64,000 nucleotides of DNA from G016234445 sp964438865 (GTDB lineage: Bacteria; Chloroflexota; Dehalococcoidia; Tepidiformales; Tepidiformaceae). Shown one piece after another: positions 30,193 through 40,412 of this stretch. The stretch spans positions 1 through 64,000 of the forward strand of contig CAYTMI010000003.1 of the NCBI GenBank assembly GCA_964438865.1, given 5' to 3'. A program made the position numbers and the translations under genes. Under the pieces are notes generated by a model, which saw only the letters and a list, made by a program, of their open reading frames with translations, was not told where the DNA came from and made no database searches. The stretch's first letter is position 1; every line of letters starts with the position of its first letter.

Positions 30193-31611
30193 ATGGCGGT
30201 CCCCGGGCACCGTCTCGATCGGATGTTCAACCCCAAGACCGTGGTCGTCATCGGCGACAAGGGGCCGCACTACATGTGGCTCAACAGCAACATGCCCTTC
30301 AAGCAGAAGGGCGGCAACCTCTACTCCGTCCAGCTCGACCCGAAGGAGATCGACGGCATCGAGAAGCTGGGCGTCCAGAACTTCACGTCGCTCGCCGACG
30401 TGCCGGGGGAAGTTGACTACGCGGTGGTGGCGGTGCCGAGGCAGGTCTCGCCGTTCGTGCTCAAGGACCTGATCGCGAAAAAGGCGAACGGGGCCGGGTT
30501 CTTCACCTCCGGGTTCGCGGAAACGGGCGAAGAACTGGGGATCAAACTCCAGGACCAGCTCACCCAGATGGCACGGGAAGCGAACTTCAACCTCGTGGGG
30601 CCGAACTGCATGGGGCTCTACCTGCCGAAGGTGGGCGTCCGCTTCAGCGCCGACGCACCGGTGGCAGACGACGGGAAGATCGGTTTCCTTTCTCAGTCGG
30701 GGACGCACGGGATCATGTTCAGTCTCGTCGCCGGCGCGAACGGCCTCCACGTGAGCCGCTGCGCCAGCTTCGGGAACGCCGTCGTCCTCGACGTGAGCGA
30801 CTACGTGGAATACCTCGCGGCGGACGACGAAACCGAAGTCATCGGGATGTACGTGGAAGGCGTGAAGGACGGCCGCCGCTTCTTCCGGGTGCTTCGCGAA
30901 GCCTGCGCGAAGAAGCCCGTGGTCGTCTGGAAAGGCGGGCAGACCGAGGCCGGCGCCCGGGCCACGCGTTCGCACACGGGGTCGCTGGCGGCGCCGCAGT
31001 CGGTCTGGGACGGGATGATGCGGCAGTGCGGGGCGATCACGACGAACAGCCTCGACGAAACCATCGACGTGATGAAGGCGCTGCTCCTGACGAAGCCGCC
31101 GAAGGGCGACGGGATGGCCCTCCTCGCGCAGACAGGCGGGCAGTCGGTGTCGATCACGGACGCGTTCGCGAAGGCGGGGTTCAACGTGCCCAGGTTCACG
31201 GACGCGACCTACGCCGAACTCCAGGGGTTCTTCAACATCATCGGCGGGAGCTACCAGAACCCGCTGGACATGGGCGGGACGATCGCGGGGAACGTCGAGG
31301 TGTTGGACCGCATCCTCCGGATCGTCGATGCCGACCCGAACATCGACGGGGTGGCGATGGAACTTTCGGCGATGTTCGCGGCGCGGCAGTGGAAGCACAA
31401 GCCGGAGACGCTCGACCAGATGCTCGACGCGATTCGCGTCCACATGGACCGTTCGGAAAAGCCGTTCGTCGTCGTCCTCCACCCGGCGCACGAAGAGGAA
31501 TACATCGGGTCGATCAAGCCGAAGTTCAACGAACGGCAGATTCCCGTGTTCGCGAGCTTCGAACGCGCCGCCGCCGCGATGGCCCGGGTGCGGGCGTACG
31601 CGACGCGGTAG
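30193..31611 (+). CDS. ADP-forming acyl-CoA synthetase, CoA-binding (alpha) subunit
   Basis: A 472-residue subunit with CoA-binding and succinyl-CoA ligase-like domains: LDRMFNPKTVVVIGDKGPHYMW, PNCMGLYLPKVGVRFSADAP, FLSQSGTHGIMFSLV and ATRSHTGSLA, whose His is the phosphohistidine position of the family. With the beta subunit it would convert acyl-CoA, ADP and phosphate to acid, CoA and ATP, or the reverse, at the end of a beta-oxidation route. Confidence 0.9.
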   Translation: MAVPGHRLDRMFNPKTVVVIGDKGPHYMWLNSNMPFKQKGGNLYSVQLDPKEIDGIEKLGVQNFTSLADVPGEVDYAVVAVPRQVSPFVLKDLIAKKANGAGFFTSGFAETGEELGIKLQDQLTQMAREANFNLVGPNCMGLYLPKVGVRFSADAPVADDGKIGFLSQSGTHGIMFSLVAGANGLHVSRCASFGNAVVLDVSDYVEYLAADDETEVIGMYVEGVKDGRRFFRVLREACAKKPVVVWKGGQTEAGARATRSHTGSLAAPQSVWDGMMRQCGAITTNSLDETIDVMKALLLTKPPKGDGMALLAQTGGQSVSITDAFAKAGFNVPRFTDATYAELQGFFNIIGGSYQNPLDMGGTIAGNVEVLDRILRIVDADPNIDGVAMELSAMFAARQWKHKPETLDQMLDAIRVHMDRSEKPFVVVLHPAHEEEYIGSIKPKFNERQIPVFASFERAAAAMARVRAYATR

Positions 31612-31775
31612 CACGGCCGTGAGCGCCGGCGCCTGCCCTCGCTGGCGCTCGGGCTACTGACGATCGGTCGCGGCGAGGGGCCCTCACCCCTGCCCTCTCC
31701 CGCGCGGCGGGAGAAGGAGACGAACGGTGGAGTGGGCGGCGAACGGGCGGGGAGCCCGTCAGTACGGCCTTGCCC

Positions 31776-33038
<1,263 letters not shown>

Positions 33039-33098
33039 GGCGGGGGCTCCGGGAGGAATTGCACCGAGCCTACCGGAATCCGGGGTTAGGAAGTAGGG

Positions 33099-33548
33099 TC
33101 AGGGGCCGGTGCGAAGGCGGTCGAGGATCTTCCAGCGGGCGGTCGCGGTCGTCAGTTCGTGGCCGTCTTCGTCGCAGAGGGTGGCTTCGACGAAGACGTT
33201 GGCGCCGTCGCATCGCACCACGTGGGCGCGGGCGAGGAGCGGCCGGCCGGTGGGGGCCGTGCGGCGAAAGCGGACCGACATCTCGGCGGTGACGATGCGG
33301 CGGGCGTCGCCGTCCGGGAGGGCCGTCTGGGCCGCCTTGCCCATCACCTCATCGAGCACGGTCGCCTGGATGCCGCCGTGGATGACGCCGGTGGCGCCGC
33401 AGTAGTGCGCCGGGACCGGGTAAGTCGCTTCGACGGCGTGTTCACCGGTGCGGCGAAAGGCGATCTGGAGGCCCTGGGCGTTGGCGGGGCCGCAGCCGAA
33501 GCACTGGGCGTCGGCTGCGAAGACGGGAAGCGGCGGAAGGTCGGTCAT
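33099..33548 (-). CDS. PaaI/MaoC-like hotdog thioesterase
   Basis: A 149-residue hotdog thioesterase: CFGCGPANAQGLQIAFRR and YCGATGVIHGGIQATVLDEVMGKAAQ carry the family motif, and VTAEMSVRFRRTAPTGRPLLARAHVV ends the fold. It would cleave an acyl-CoA. It stands before sucC on the same strand, 61 bases away; a shared transcript is possible. Confidence 0.85.
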   Translation of the reverse strand: MTDLPPLPVFAADAQCFGCGPANAQGLQIAFRRTGEHAVEATYPVPAHYCGATGVIHGGIQATVLDEVMGKAAQTALPDGDARRIVTAEMSVRFRRTAPTGRPLLARAHVVRCDGANVFVEATLCDEDGHELTTATARWKILDRLRTGP

Positions 33549-33599
33549 GTGGCTCCGGTGGGGGGGTGGTTGGCGACGGACTATGCTGCCCTCGTCGGC

Positions 33600-33935
33600 T
33601 CAGGGCCAGACCTGACCAAGGCTGATGCGTTGGGTGGCGTTGGCTTTCACGGTGTAGGTGGCCCCACTCGCGGTCAGCACCGTGACGTCCTGGTAGGCCG
33701 ACGGGTCGCCCACGCATACCGTGCCACTGAGTGCACCAGAGGCTCCGCCACAACGAAGCACGACGCCGATCACGCGGCCAAGGTCGGGGGTGGGAGTGGC
33801 CGCGAGCGACCATCCCGCGAACCTCGTTGCGAGGTCGGCATCCCGTCCACGAGTCGCCGTACCCTCTCCGTCCTCCCGACACGCGGCGGTGAGGGTGAGC
33901 GCGGCGACGGCAACGAGAGCGGCGGTCAGCTTCAC
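33600..33935 (-). CDS. Small putative lipoprotein
   Basis: A 111-residue protein with a signal peptide (LTAALVAVAALTLTAAC) and a lipobox TAAC. The rest is a small domain (RDADLATRFAGWSL, VLRCGGASGALSGTVCVGDPSAYQDVTVLTASG) with two Cys and no known family. The GTG at 33935 is the only sensible start after the tRNA gene; no clear Shine-Dalgarno sequence is present. Confidence 0.55.
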   Translation of the reverse strand: MKLTAALVAVAALTLTAACREDGEGTATRGRDADLATRFAGWSLAATPTPDLGRVIGVVLRCGGASGALSGTVCVGDPSAYQDVTVLTASGATYTVKANATQRISLGQVWP

Positions 33936-33978
33936 CGGAGGCGATGCCTTTCTGGGCTGGTGGCGGGCGCAGGGCTTG

Positions 33979-34067
<89 letters not shown>

Positions 34068-34222
34068 GTGGTCAATCGTGAATCTGAACGCGCCGGGGAG
34101 CAACTTGCCGCCTGCAGCCGGCGCCGCAGGGGCCGTGATGGCGCGCGGTTGGGATGGTAAGGTCGAAGGAGCCGTCGTGTTTTCGTCCGCGGCCGGCAAG
34201 TCTGTAACGAGGGTCCCGACCG

Positions 34223-35197
34223 ATGCCGCCAGCCCGACTTTCCGATGTCTCCACACTCCCGCGGCTGGCAGAGCCTGCCGGGGGCCGCGAACGGCCCGTG
34301 CTGGGCGTCAGCACGGCCCCCCACGGGCTCGAGGGCGAGGGCTTCCCGGTGCGCCGGGCGTTCGCAGGGATCGACCTGCGCTACCTCGACCCGTTCATCA
34401 TGATGGACCAGATCGGCGAGGTTGAGTGGGCGGTCGGCGAGGCGAAGGGCACCCCCTGGCACCCCCATCGCGGCTTCGAAACCGTGACCTACCTCCTCGA
34501 AGGGGCCTTCCGGCACGAGGATTCGCACGGCGGCGGCGGCATCATCGGCGAGGGCGACACGCAGTGGATGACCGCGGGCGGGGGCATCCTCCACATTGAG
34601 GCGCCGACGGAACAATTGCTCCGCGCGGGCGGCGTGGTCCACGGGATCCAGTTGTGGGTGAACCTGCCGAAGGCGCAGAAATGGGCCGACCCCCGCTACC
34701 AGGACATCGGCGGCCAGCGGCTCGGGCTGGCCGGTTCGGCCGACGGCGGCGCGCTCGTCCGGGTCATCGCGGGGGACATCGGCGGGCAAAGCGGGCCCGG
34801 GATTACGCACACGCCGATCAGCCTCCTCCACCTGACGGTGCCGCCGGGCGCGCGCGTCCACCTGCCATGGCCGTCCGGCTACAACGCGCTGGCCTACGTG
34901 CTTGCGGGCCGGGGATTCGCGGGGGCCGAACGCTGGCCGATGGTGATGGGGCAGGCGGCCGTGTTCGGGGACGGAGATTCGGTCTCTGTGACCGCCGATA
35001 CCACCCAGGAGGGACGCGCGCCGAACCTTGAGGTGTTGCTCCTGGGGGGCCAACCGATCCGCGAGCCGGTCGCCTGGGCAGGGCCTTTCGTCATGAACAC
35101 CGAGGACGAAGTGCGGCAGGCGTTCACCGATTTCCGGGCGGGCAGGCTTGGCCGGGGACTGCCGGGACGGGCGGAGCTTTCGAAGGGGCCGCCGTAG
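34223..35197 (+). CDS. Pirin-family protein
   Basis: A 324-residue pirin (two cupin domains). The metal ligands WHPHRGFETVTYLLEG (two His) and GGILHIEAP (His, Glu) are present; the family HSE is HIE. Pirins act as iron-dependent quercetin-type dioxygenases or redox sensors. The start at 34223 is the first ATG; the true start may be at a later ATG because the first 35 residues lack conservation. Confidence 0.88.
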   Translation: MPPARLSDVSTLPRLAEPAGGRERPVLGVSTAPHGLEGEGFPVRRAFAGIDLRYLDPFIMMDQIGEVEWAVGEAKGTPWHPHRGFETVTYLLEGAFRHEDSHGGGGIIGEGDTQWMTAGGGILHIEAPTEQLLRAGGVVHGIQLWVNLPKAQKWADPRYQDIGGQRLGLAGSADGGALVRVIAGDIGGQSGPGITHTPISLLHLTVPPGARVHLPWPSGYNALAYVLAGRGFAGAERWPMVMGQAAVFGDGDSVSVTADTTQEGRAPNLEVLLLGGQPIREPVAWAGPFVMNTEDEVRQAFTDFRAGRLGRGLPGRAELSKGPP

Positions 35198-35266
35198 CTT
35201 GAGGCAGGGCACTGGGCTGGCATGTGAGGCACGTCTCACAGGGCGGGGCAGTTGCCGGCGCCACGG

Positions 35267-35295
35267 TTTGCAAGCTCTCGACGCGGGGGTATATT
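35267..35295 (+). promoter_or_regulatory. Promoter of the Cys-rich protein gene
   Basis: TTTGCA (35267-35272), 17 bases, TATATT (35290-35295), then 6 bases to the ATG. The transcript would start at or next to the start codon. Confidence 0.7.
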
Positions 35296-35301
35296 GGCCT
35301 T

Positions 35302-35601
35302 ATGCCAGTCCAGGGCAGTTGGGTGGAGATGTGGCTCGAACGGTACTGCGCGCCGGGCCGGCATGAGTTTGCGCCCTGGCGAATGGGCACCCTGGCCTGC
35401 ACCATCTGCAACAAAGAGGAACTCCCCGGCGGGGCGACCTGTCTCATCTGCGGGATCCCCGGTGAATACCAGGCGGCCATCGAGAACACTGCGGTGATCG
35501 AGGAGCGCTACTCAGGGAAGCTGTGCGGCACCTGTCGCGACGAGTTCGCGATGCGGCACACCATTCGCGGATGGCGCGTAGTCCGCGCGCTGTCTGCCTG
35601 A
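35302..35601 (+). CDS. Cys-rich small zinc-binding protein
   Basis: A 99-residue protein with three CxxC knuckles, CTIC, CLIC and CGTC, and further Cys residues, suggesting one or two zinc sites. The rest (EYQAAIENTAVIEERYSG) is helical. The family is not recognised. It follows the pirin gene by about 100 bases and has its own likely leaderless promoter. Confidence 0.72.
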   Translation: MPVQGSWVEMWLERYCAPGRHEFAPWRMGTLACTICNKEELPGGATCLICGIPGEYQAAIENTAVIEERYSGKLCGTCRDEFAMRHTIRGWRVVRALSA

Positions 35602-35616
35602 CCCCGTAGCGAACGC

Positions 35617-36192
35617 CTATAGTCCTGGCGCCAGGGTGCCGCCGGGTCGCCGCCGTGGCGTGGCGGCAACAGCCAACATCGCCATCCCCTGGACGACGAC
35701 CAGCACAAGCCCGGCGAGTTCGACGGCGTCGCCAACGCTGAAGATGTTTCGTCCCAGGACGGGGAATTCGCGGTAGTAGCGGTCTGCGAGGAAGTAGAAG
35801 CGGATGTCGTCACGGAAGAGGACGGTGTGGCGGCCGAGCTGCTCACCGACCTGGGCGGTGGTTATCTCCGGGAATGCGTTCGAGGCGTGTACGACTTCGT
35901 AGGACGTCGGCATCATGGCGTCGTTGGCGGCCATGGGGACAAAGTTGAGGGCGATGCCGGCGGCAATGAGCCAGGCGCCCACGAACCGCCGGAACTGCAT
36001 GGCCAGGCCCACCAGGGCGACGGCGCTGACGAGGAAAAGGCCCATCCTGAGCCACCCACCGAGTCCATCGGCGGGGAGCTGGCGAAGGGCGAGGTGCTGA
36101 GCGGCGAAGGAGAGGGCAAGCACGCCCACGAGAAGCAGCTTCCGCTCCGGGTGGCGTGTGCCGCCGGGCCGCTTCTCGTGAGCGTGTTTCAC
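35617..36192 (-). CDS. DUF5317-like membrane protein
   Basis: A 191-residue protein with several hydrophobic helices: LLLVGVLALSFAAQHLAL, LGLFLVSAVALVGLAM, VGAWLIAAGIALNFVPMAANDAMMPTSYE and a last helix VELAGLVLVVVQGMAMLAV. The ALNFVPMAANDAMMP pattern and the SVGDAVELAG segment near the end resemble DUF5317 proteins. Function unknown. The GTG start lies 5 bases after the stop of a small hydrophobic ORF. Confidence 0.75.
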   Translation of the reverse strand: MKHAHEKRPGGTRHPERKLLLVGVLALSFAAQHLALRQLPADGLGGWLRMGLFLVSAVALVGLAMQFRRFVGAWLIAAGIALNFVPMAANDAMMPTSYEVVHASNAFPEITTAQVGEQLGRHTVLFRDDIRFYFLADRYYREFPVLGRNIFSVGDAVELAGLVLVVVQGMAMLAVAATPRRRPGGTLAPGL

Positions 36193-36197
36193 GGGTG

Positions 36198-36284
36198 TTA
36201 CCAGGGCTGGACCGGTGCGGCACCGGCGATGGCGACGAGGGCGAGCGAGGCGACTGCGAAGACGATGGCAAGAGCGCGAGACAT
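36198..36284 (-). CDS. Possible 28-residue hydrophobic peptide
   Basis: ATG at 36284 with GGGAG 7 bases upstream opens a short frame: MSRALAIVFAVASLALVAIA and then GAAPVQPW, which looks like a signal peptide or a one-helix membrane peptide. It ends 5 bases before the DUF5317 gene, so it could be a leader or partner peptide. The low length makes this uncertain. Confidence 0.4.
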   Translation of the reverse strand: MSRALAIVFAVASLALVAIAGAAPVQPW

Positions 36285-36406
36285 TCCGAAACTCCCGGCG
36301 ACGGCCGCGGATAGATTGTTGGGATCGGCCGTCACGGGGAGGCTAGCGAACGGATTCTCGCGAAACTCTCGCGAAAGTATCACTTCATGTCGATCATGAC
36401 ACATTG

Positions 36407-39400
36407 TCAGACCCGCGAACCGCCGGCGACCTGCCCGCGAAGCATCGTGAAGCGCTCCGGCACGGACTCCCCGAGCCCCGCCTCGTAGGTCCGCCGGTAG
36501 TCATCGAGCACTTTGAGCGCCACGAGCGGTTGGCCGCCGTCGACGTGGAGGCGGGCGAGGGCGTAGGCGGCTGCTTCGTTGTAGCGGTCGCGTTCGAGCA
36601 CCTGCCCGAGGCAGTCGGCGGCTTTTTCGAATTCGTTGCGGCCGGCGTAGTAACCGGCGAGCGTGGAGAGCGCTTCTATCGCCTTGCGGTCGACACGGTT
36701 GCGGACGGCGTCGGCCCATTCGGAAAAGAAGCCCTCAGCGAAGGGGCCACGGTAGAGTTCGAGCGCCTTGCGGTAAGCATCGGCGCGCTCGGGGCTGCCG
36801 CCGACCAGGTTCGTGGCGCGGCCAATCCCGGCTTCGAATTCGTCGACGTCCCAGCTGAATTCGGCGTTCGGATTGAGCAGGTAGGCGCCGGCATGGCGGA
36901 CGATACTTTCCGGGTAGAGAGCCCGCCGTACCCGGTAGAGGTTCGAGTGGAAGGCGCTGTTGCACTTTTCTGCCGGGATGCCGGGGTAGAGCAACTCCAC
37001 GGCCTCTTCCTTGCGGACGCCCTGGCGGCGGGAGAGGAAGAGGAAGAAGAGTTCGAGGGCGCGCTGGCTGGACCACGCTTCGCCCGGTAGCGGGCAATCG
37101 CCCACCACCACTTCCACGGTTCCCAGGCTCCGAGCGAAAACCCGGGGGTAGGCCGAGGCAGCTTCCCCTTGGCCGATCTCCTCAGCCTCCACCGGCGCCA
37201 GAGTCAGGCCGACAAACTCGCGGAAGGAGGGCGCGGTGACGCGGGCAGCGGCCCACTGGGCGAACATCGCGTGTTCACGCAGCCCGGGGAGGAGCCCGGG
37301 GATCATCCATGCTTCGGTGAGGACGGCGCTGAGCCGTTCGAGCGAGGCAGCAGCGTCGGCGCGGCGACTTCCGCGGAACTGGCACAGGGCCAGCCGGTAA
37401 AGCGCCAGCTGGAGATTGGTCCGGGCATCTATCTGTTCGAAGAGCGTGACGGCTTCGGTGGCGCCGGCAATCGCGGCGGTGTGGTCGCCGCTCACGGAAT
37501 CGACCATCGCCTGCTGGAGGAGGCAGATGCCGAGTTCGAGGGGGTTCTGCATGGCCTCGGCGATGAGAAGGGCACGCCGGGAAAGGAACTCGGCCTGGGA
37601 AAGGTCTCCAAGCCCGAGTTCGGCGCCCGCGAGCCCGGTGATGCACATAGCAGCCAGCGATTCGTCGAGCACGGCGGTGGCGCAAAGGCGGATGGACTCT
37701 TCGTAGGCAGCCTTGGCGTTGGCGAACCTGCCGAGTGCGAGTTCGGCATCGGCGAGGGAGCCGTTGGCATAGGCGAGGTTGCGGAGGTTGCCGCAGAGCT
37801 CGCCTTCGCGAATCGCCTCTTCGATGACGGGAATGGCGCTTTCGAAGTCGCCGACGAGCACATGGGCCATGCCCAGGTTGTTGAGCACCCAGCCGAGGTT
37901 GGCAGTGCCCCGGACGTCGCGCCAACCCTGGGCAGCCTTGACGAGTTCGTTCACGGCCTCCGGGCCGCGTCCCTGCATCACGAAGAGCTGGCCGAGGGTG
38001 GAGCGAGAGAGCAGTTCGAGCACCCATGCGTCGGCCGCCTGGCAGTGCTCGATGGTGGTCCGCAGGAGGCGCTCGGCGCGAGCGAAGTTCCGGGTCACGA
38101 CGAGTTCGATGTCGGCTTCGTGGTACGTCAGTTCGGCGATAATGCTGGAGTCGTCGCAGTCATCGACGGAGCGGATCTCTTTGAAAATCTGGAGCAGCTG
38201 GTCCGCCTGGCCGAGGTTGCGAAGCACCCGGACCTTGGCGAGGAGTGCGTGGAGCCGCGCCTGTCCACTGGCAGCCGGGTCGTCATAGACTTCGGACGCC
38301 ATTTTCATCGCCTGGTGGGGGTTCCCGACGTGAGCGGTGACGCGTGCCTGGATGGCGCGCAGAACCGGCCCCTCGCCCGCGCGGGGGCCCACACCTTCGA
38401 ACGCGCGTGACAGGAGGGGGAACGAGCCCTGGTGGATCAGCCGGTGTCCGTGCCGCTCCAGGAGCCCGGCGAGAACCTCGTGCGCCTTGCAGGAGCGGGC
38501 GAGTTCGATTGCGTCGGAGATGCGGCTTTGCTGTTCGAGGTGATGGGACACCTGCTCGACCGTGGTGGCAAACGCTGCCGGCTGTTGCTGTTCGTAGGCG
38601 GCGATCAGGTACTGGCGGACGAGCTGGTTCAGGCGGATCGCACCGTTGGGGAGCGGTTCGAAGAGGAAGTCCCGCTGTTCGAGCCAGGCGCAGAGTTCGA
38701 GCCATGCGGGCCGGCCGACAAGGATTTCCGCGACGTCCTCGGTGATCACCGGAGGCAGGCCCATCGGGAGGAGCAACCGCTGAAGGCGGGACGGAACCGT
38801 CTTCCAGATCTCGGCCGTGAGGTAGCGCTGCCAGGCCGCACCGGCTGGCCGGCGCTTGCCGCCCCCCGGGGCGACACTCCCGGCGAGGATGGCCATGACG
38901 CCGACGGGCCAGCCGCCCGTGTCCGCGAACACCTGGTGCGCCGAGGCTTCCGCGGGCTGGCGGACGAGCAATTCGCCCACCTCTTCGACCGTGAATGCCA
39001 GTTCGCCGGTCCCAAGGAGGAGGCATTCGCCAACGACGATCCGCTTGTCCAGCTGGCGGAGGTTGAGGGCCTGGCGCGACGAAAGGACGACTTCGCTGCC
39101 CTCTGGCAGGGCGCCGAGGAGGAAGTGGAGGAGCTCGAGCGAGTCATCGGCGCCGCGCAGTTCGTGGGCGTTGTCGATCACCAGGATCAGGGGCAGTTCG
39201 GAGTTGGCCGAGGCGCGGACGACGGCCAGGGAGAGGTAGGCTTTGAGGTCCTCGGTCCGGGCGGCCGTCGCCGGGGCGTTGGAGTCGCACTCGCCGTTGA
39301 GCATGGCGGAGAGCTGTTCAGCGAAGACCTCAGGGGCGTTGCAGGAAGGGTCGAGGGCGAGCCAGCGGACGTTGAACGCGTCTTTGATTTCGGTGGCGAA

Positions 39401-39547
39401 GTCAGCCAGGAGCGTGGTCTTGCCGAAGCCGGCCGGCGCCTGAAGGAGGATGAGACCGTTTCCCACGGCGCGATGGAGCGCGCCCGTGAGCCGCGCCCGG
39501 TGGAGTAGGGATCGCCGTGCTGCCGGTACCCCGTAACGTCCTGCCAT
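36407..39547 (-). CDS. STAND ATPase transcriptional regulator with a BTAD/SARP-type C-terminus
   Basis: A 1046-residue regulator. Residues 1-300 hold a MalT/LuxR-type STAND ATPase (P-loop APAGFGKTTLL, acidic LILVIDNAHEL). A long TPR-like helical region follows. The C-terminus (about 790-1040) carries an OmpR-like winged helix (LGTVEVVVGDCPLPGEAWSSQRALELFFLFLS, KEEAVELLYPGIPAEKCNSAFHSNLYRVRRALYPES) and a BTAD domain. A TATACT box stands about 95 bases upstream. It would switch on genes upon binding an inducer; targets and ligand are unknown. Confidence 0.88.
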   Translation of the reverse strand: MAGRYGVPAARRSLLHRARLTGALHRAVGNGLILLQAPAGFGKTTLLADFATEIKDAFNVRWLALDPSCNAPEVFAEQLSAMLNGECDSNAPATAARTEDLKAYLSLAVVRASANSELPLILVIDNAHELRGADDSLELLHFLLGALPEGSEVVLSSRQALNLRQLDKRIVVGECLLLGTGELAFTVEEVGELLVRQPAEASAHQVFADTGGWPVGVMAILAGSVAPGGGKRRPAGAAWQRYLTAEIWKTVPSRLQRLLLPMGLPPVITEDVAEILVGRPAWLELCAWLEQRDFLFEPLPNGAIRLNQLVRQYLIAAYEQQQPAAFATTVEQVSHHLEQQSRISDAIELARSCKAHEVLAGLLERHGHRLIHQGSFPLLSRAFEGVGPRAGEGPVLRAIQARVTAHVGNPHQAMKMASEVYDDPAASGQARLHALLAKVRVLRNLGQADQLLQIFKEIRSVDDCDDSSIIAELTYHEADIELVVTRNFARAERLLRTTIEHCQAADAWVLELLSRSTLGQLFVMQGRGPEAVNELVKAAQGWRDVRGTANLGWVLNNLGMAHVLVGDFESAIPVIEEAIREGELCGNLRNLAYANGSLADAELALGRFANAKAAYEESIRLCATAVLDESLAAMCITGLAGAELGLGDLSQAEFLSRRALLIAEAMQNPLELGICLLQQAMVDSVSGDHTAAIAGATEAVTLFEQIDARTNLQLALYRLALCQFRGSRRADAAASLERLSAVLTEAWMIPGLLPGLREHAMFAQWAAARVTAPSFREFVGLTLAPVEAEEIGQGEAASAYPRVFARSLGTVEVVVGDCPLPGEAWSSQRALELFFLFLSRRQGVRKEEAVELLYPGIPAEKCNSAFHSNLYRVRRALYPESIVRHAGAYLLNPNAEFSWDVDEFEAGIGRATNLVGGSPERADAYRKALELYRGPFAEGFFSEWADAVRNRVDRKAIEALSTLAGYYAGRNEFEKAADCLGQVLERDRYNEAAAYALARLHVDGGQPLVALKVLDDYRRTYEAGLGESVPERFTMLRGQVAGGSRV

Positions 39548-39728
39548 CTGGGGGGGCGTCTCCTCCTGCTTCGTGTGCGGCCCAACCCTTCTCTACCCGG
39601 GCCGCGCTCTCTGGGGCGCGCCGGAGACCGGAAGGGTACACGGAGTATAGCAGTCTGCGATAGCCCCCGTACTGACAATGATCGCGTGACACCAGCTATG
39701 CTCGCGACGACCACCCGGGAGCACACCC

Positions 39729-40346
39729 ATGCTTGACCACCTTGTCTATGCCGTCCCCGACCTGGATGCGGGCATCGCCGACCTTGAATCGCGCCTTGGC
39801 GTGACCGCCACCCCGGGCGGCAGGCACACGGGGAGAGGGACGTGGAACGCGCTCCTCGACCTGGGCGAAGGACGCTACCTCGAGATCATCGCCCCTGACC
39901 CGGGCCAGCCTGCACCGGCGGCGCCGCGCCCCTTCGGCCTTGATGCCCTGACCGCGCCCCGCCTGGTCACGTGGGCGGCGAAGGCCCCGGCGATCGACCG
40001 CATCGTTGCCGGAGCACGGGCGGCCGGCTTCGACCCCGGGGCCATCCGGGAGATGTCGCGGATGACCCCGGACGGCGACCGGTTGGAATGGCGGCTGACC
40101 CTGCGCGACGAGCCGGCGGGCGACGGGCTAGTACCCTTCCTTATCGATTGGGGGACGACGCCGCACCCGTCGGCGAACTGTGCCTCGGGCTGCTGCCTCG
40201 TCCGGCTGAGTGCGGAACATCCCGACCCGGGCGCCCTGCGCCGGATGCTTGGGGCCCTCGGCGAGGACCTGACGGTCGGCGAAGGCCCGGCGCCCGCGCT
40301 GATCGCGACCATCCAGTCGCCACGAGGGGAAATCGTGCTCCGCTGA
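39729..40346 (+). CDS. VOC-superfamily glyoxalase-like protein
   Basis: A 205-residue vicinal oxygen chelate protein of the Glyoxalase_3 type: LDHLVYAVPDLDAGIADLESRLGV at the start, YLEIIAPDPGQPAP in the middle. The first metal His (DHL) and the Glu (LEII) are in place. The second half is degenerate. Activity unknown. Confidence 0.82.
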   Translation: MLDHLVYAVPDLDAGIADLESRLGVTATPGGRHTGRGTWNALLDLGEGRYLEIIAPDPGQPAPAAPRPFGLDALTAPRLVTWAAKAPAIDRIVAGARAAGFDPGAIREMSRMTPDGDRLEWRLTLRDEPAGDGLVPFLIDWGTTPHPSANCASGCCLVRLSAEHPDPGALRRMLGALGEDLTVGEGPAPALIATIQSPRGEIVLR

Positions 40347-40412
40347 CCGCCATCCGTGGACGGGGGGACGGCCGCCAGTCCAGAATGCGGCAGCACTGGT
40401 GGGAGGGGCGAC

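Noticed and set aside
31612..31775. GC-rich spacer with CCCTCTCCC and GCGGGAGAAGGAG-like text
   Set aside because: No stable terminator or gene; it looks like ordinary spacer.
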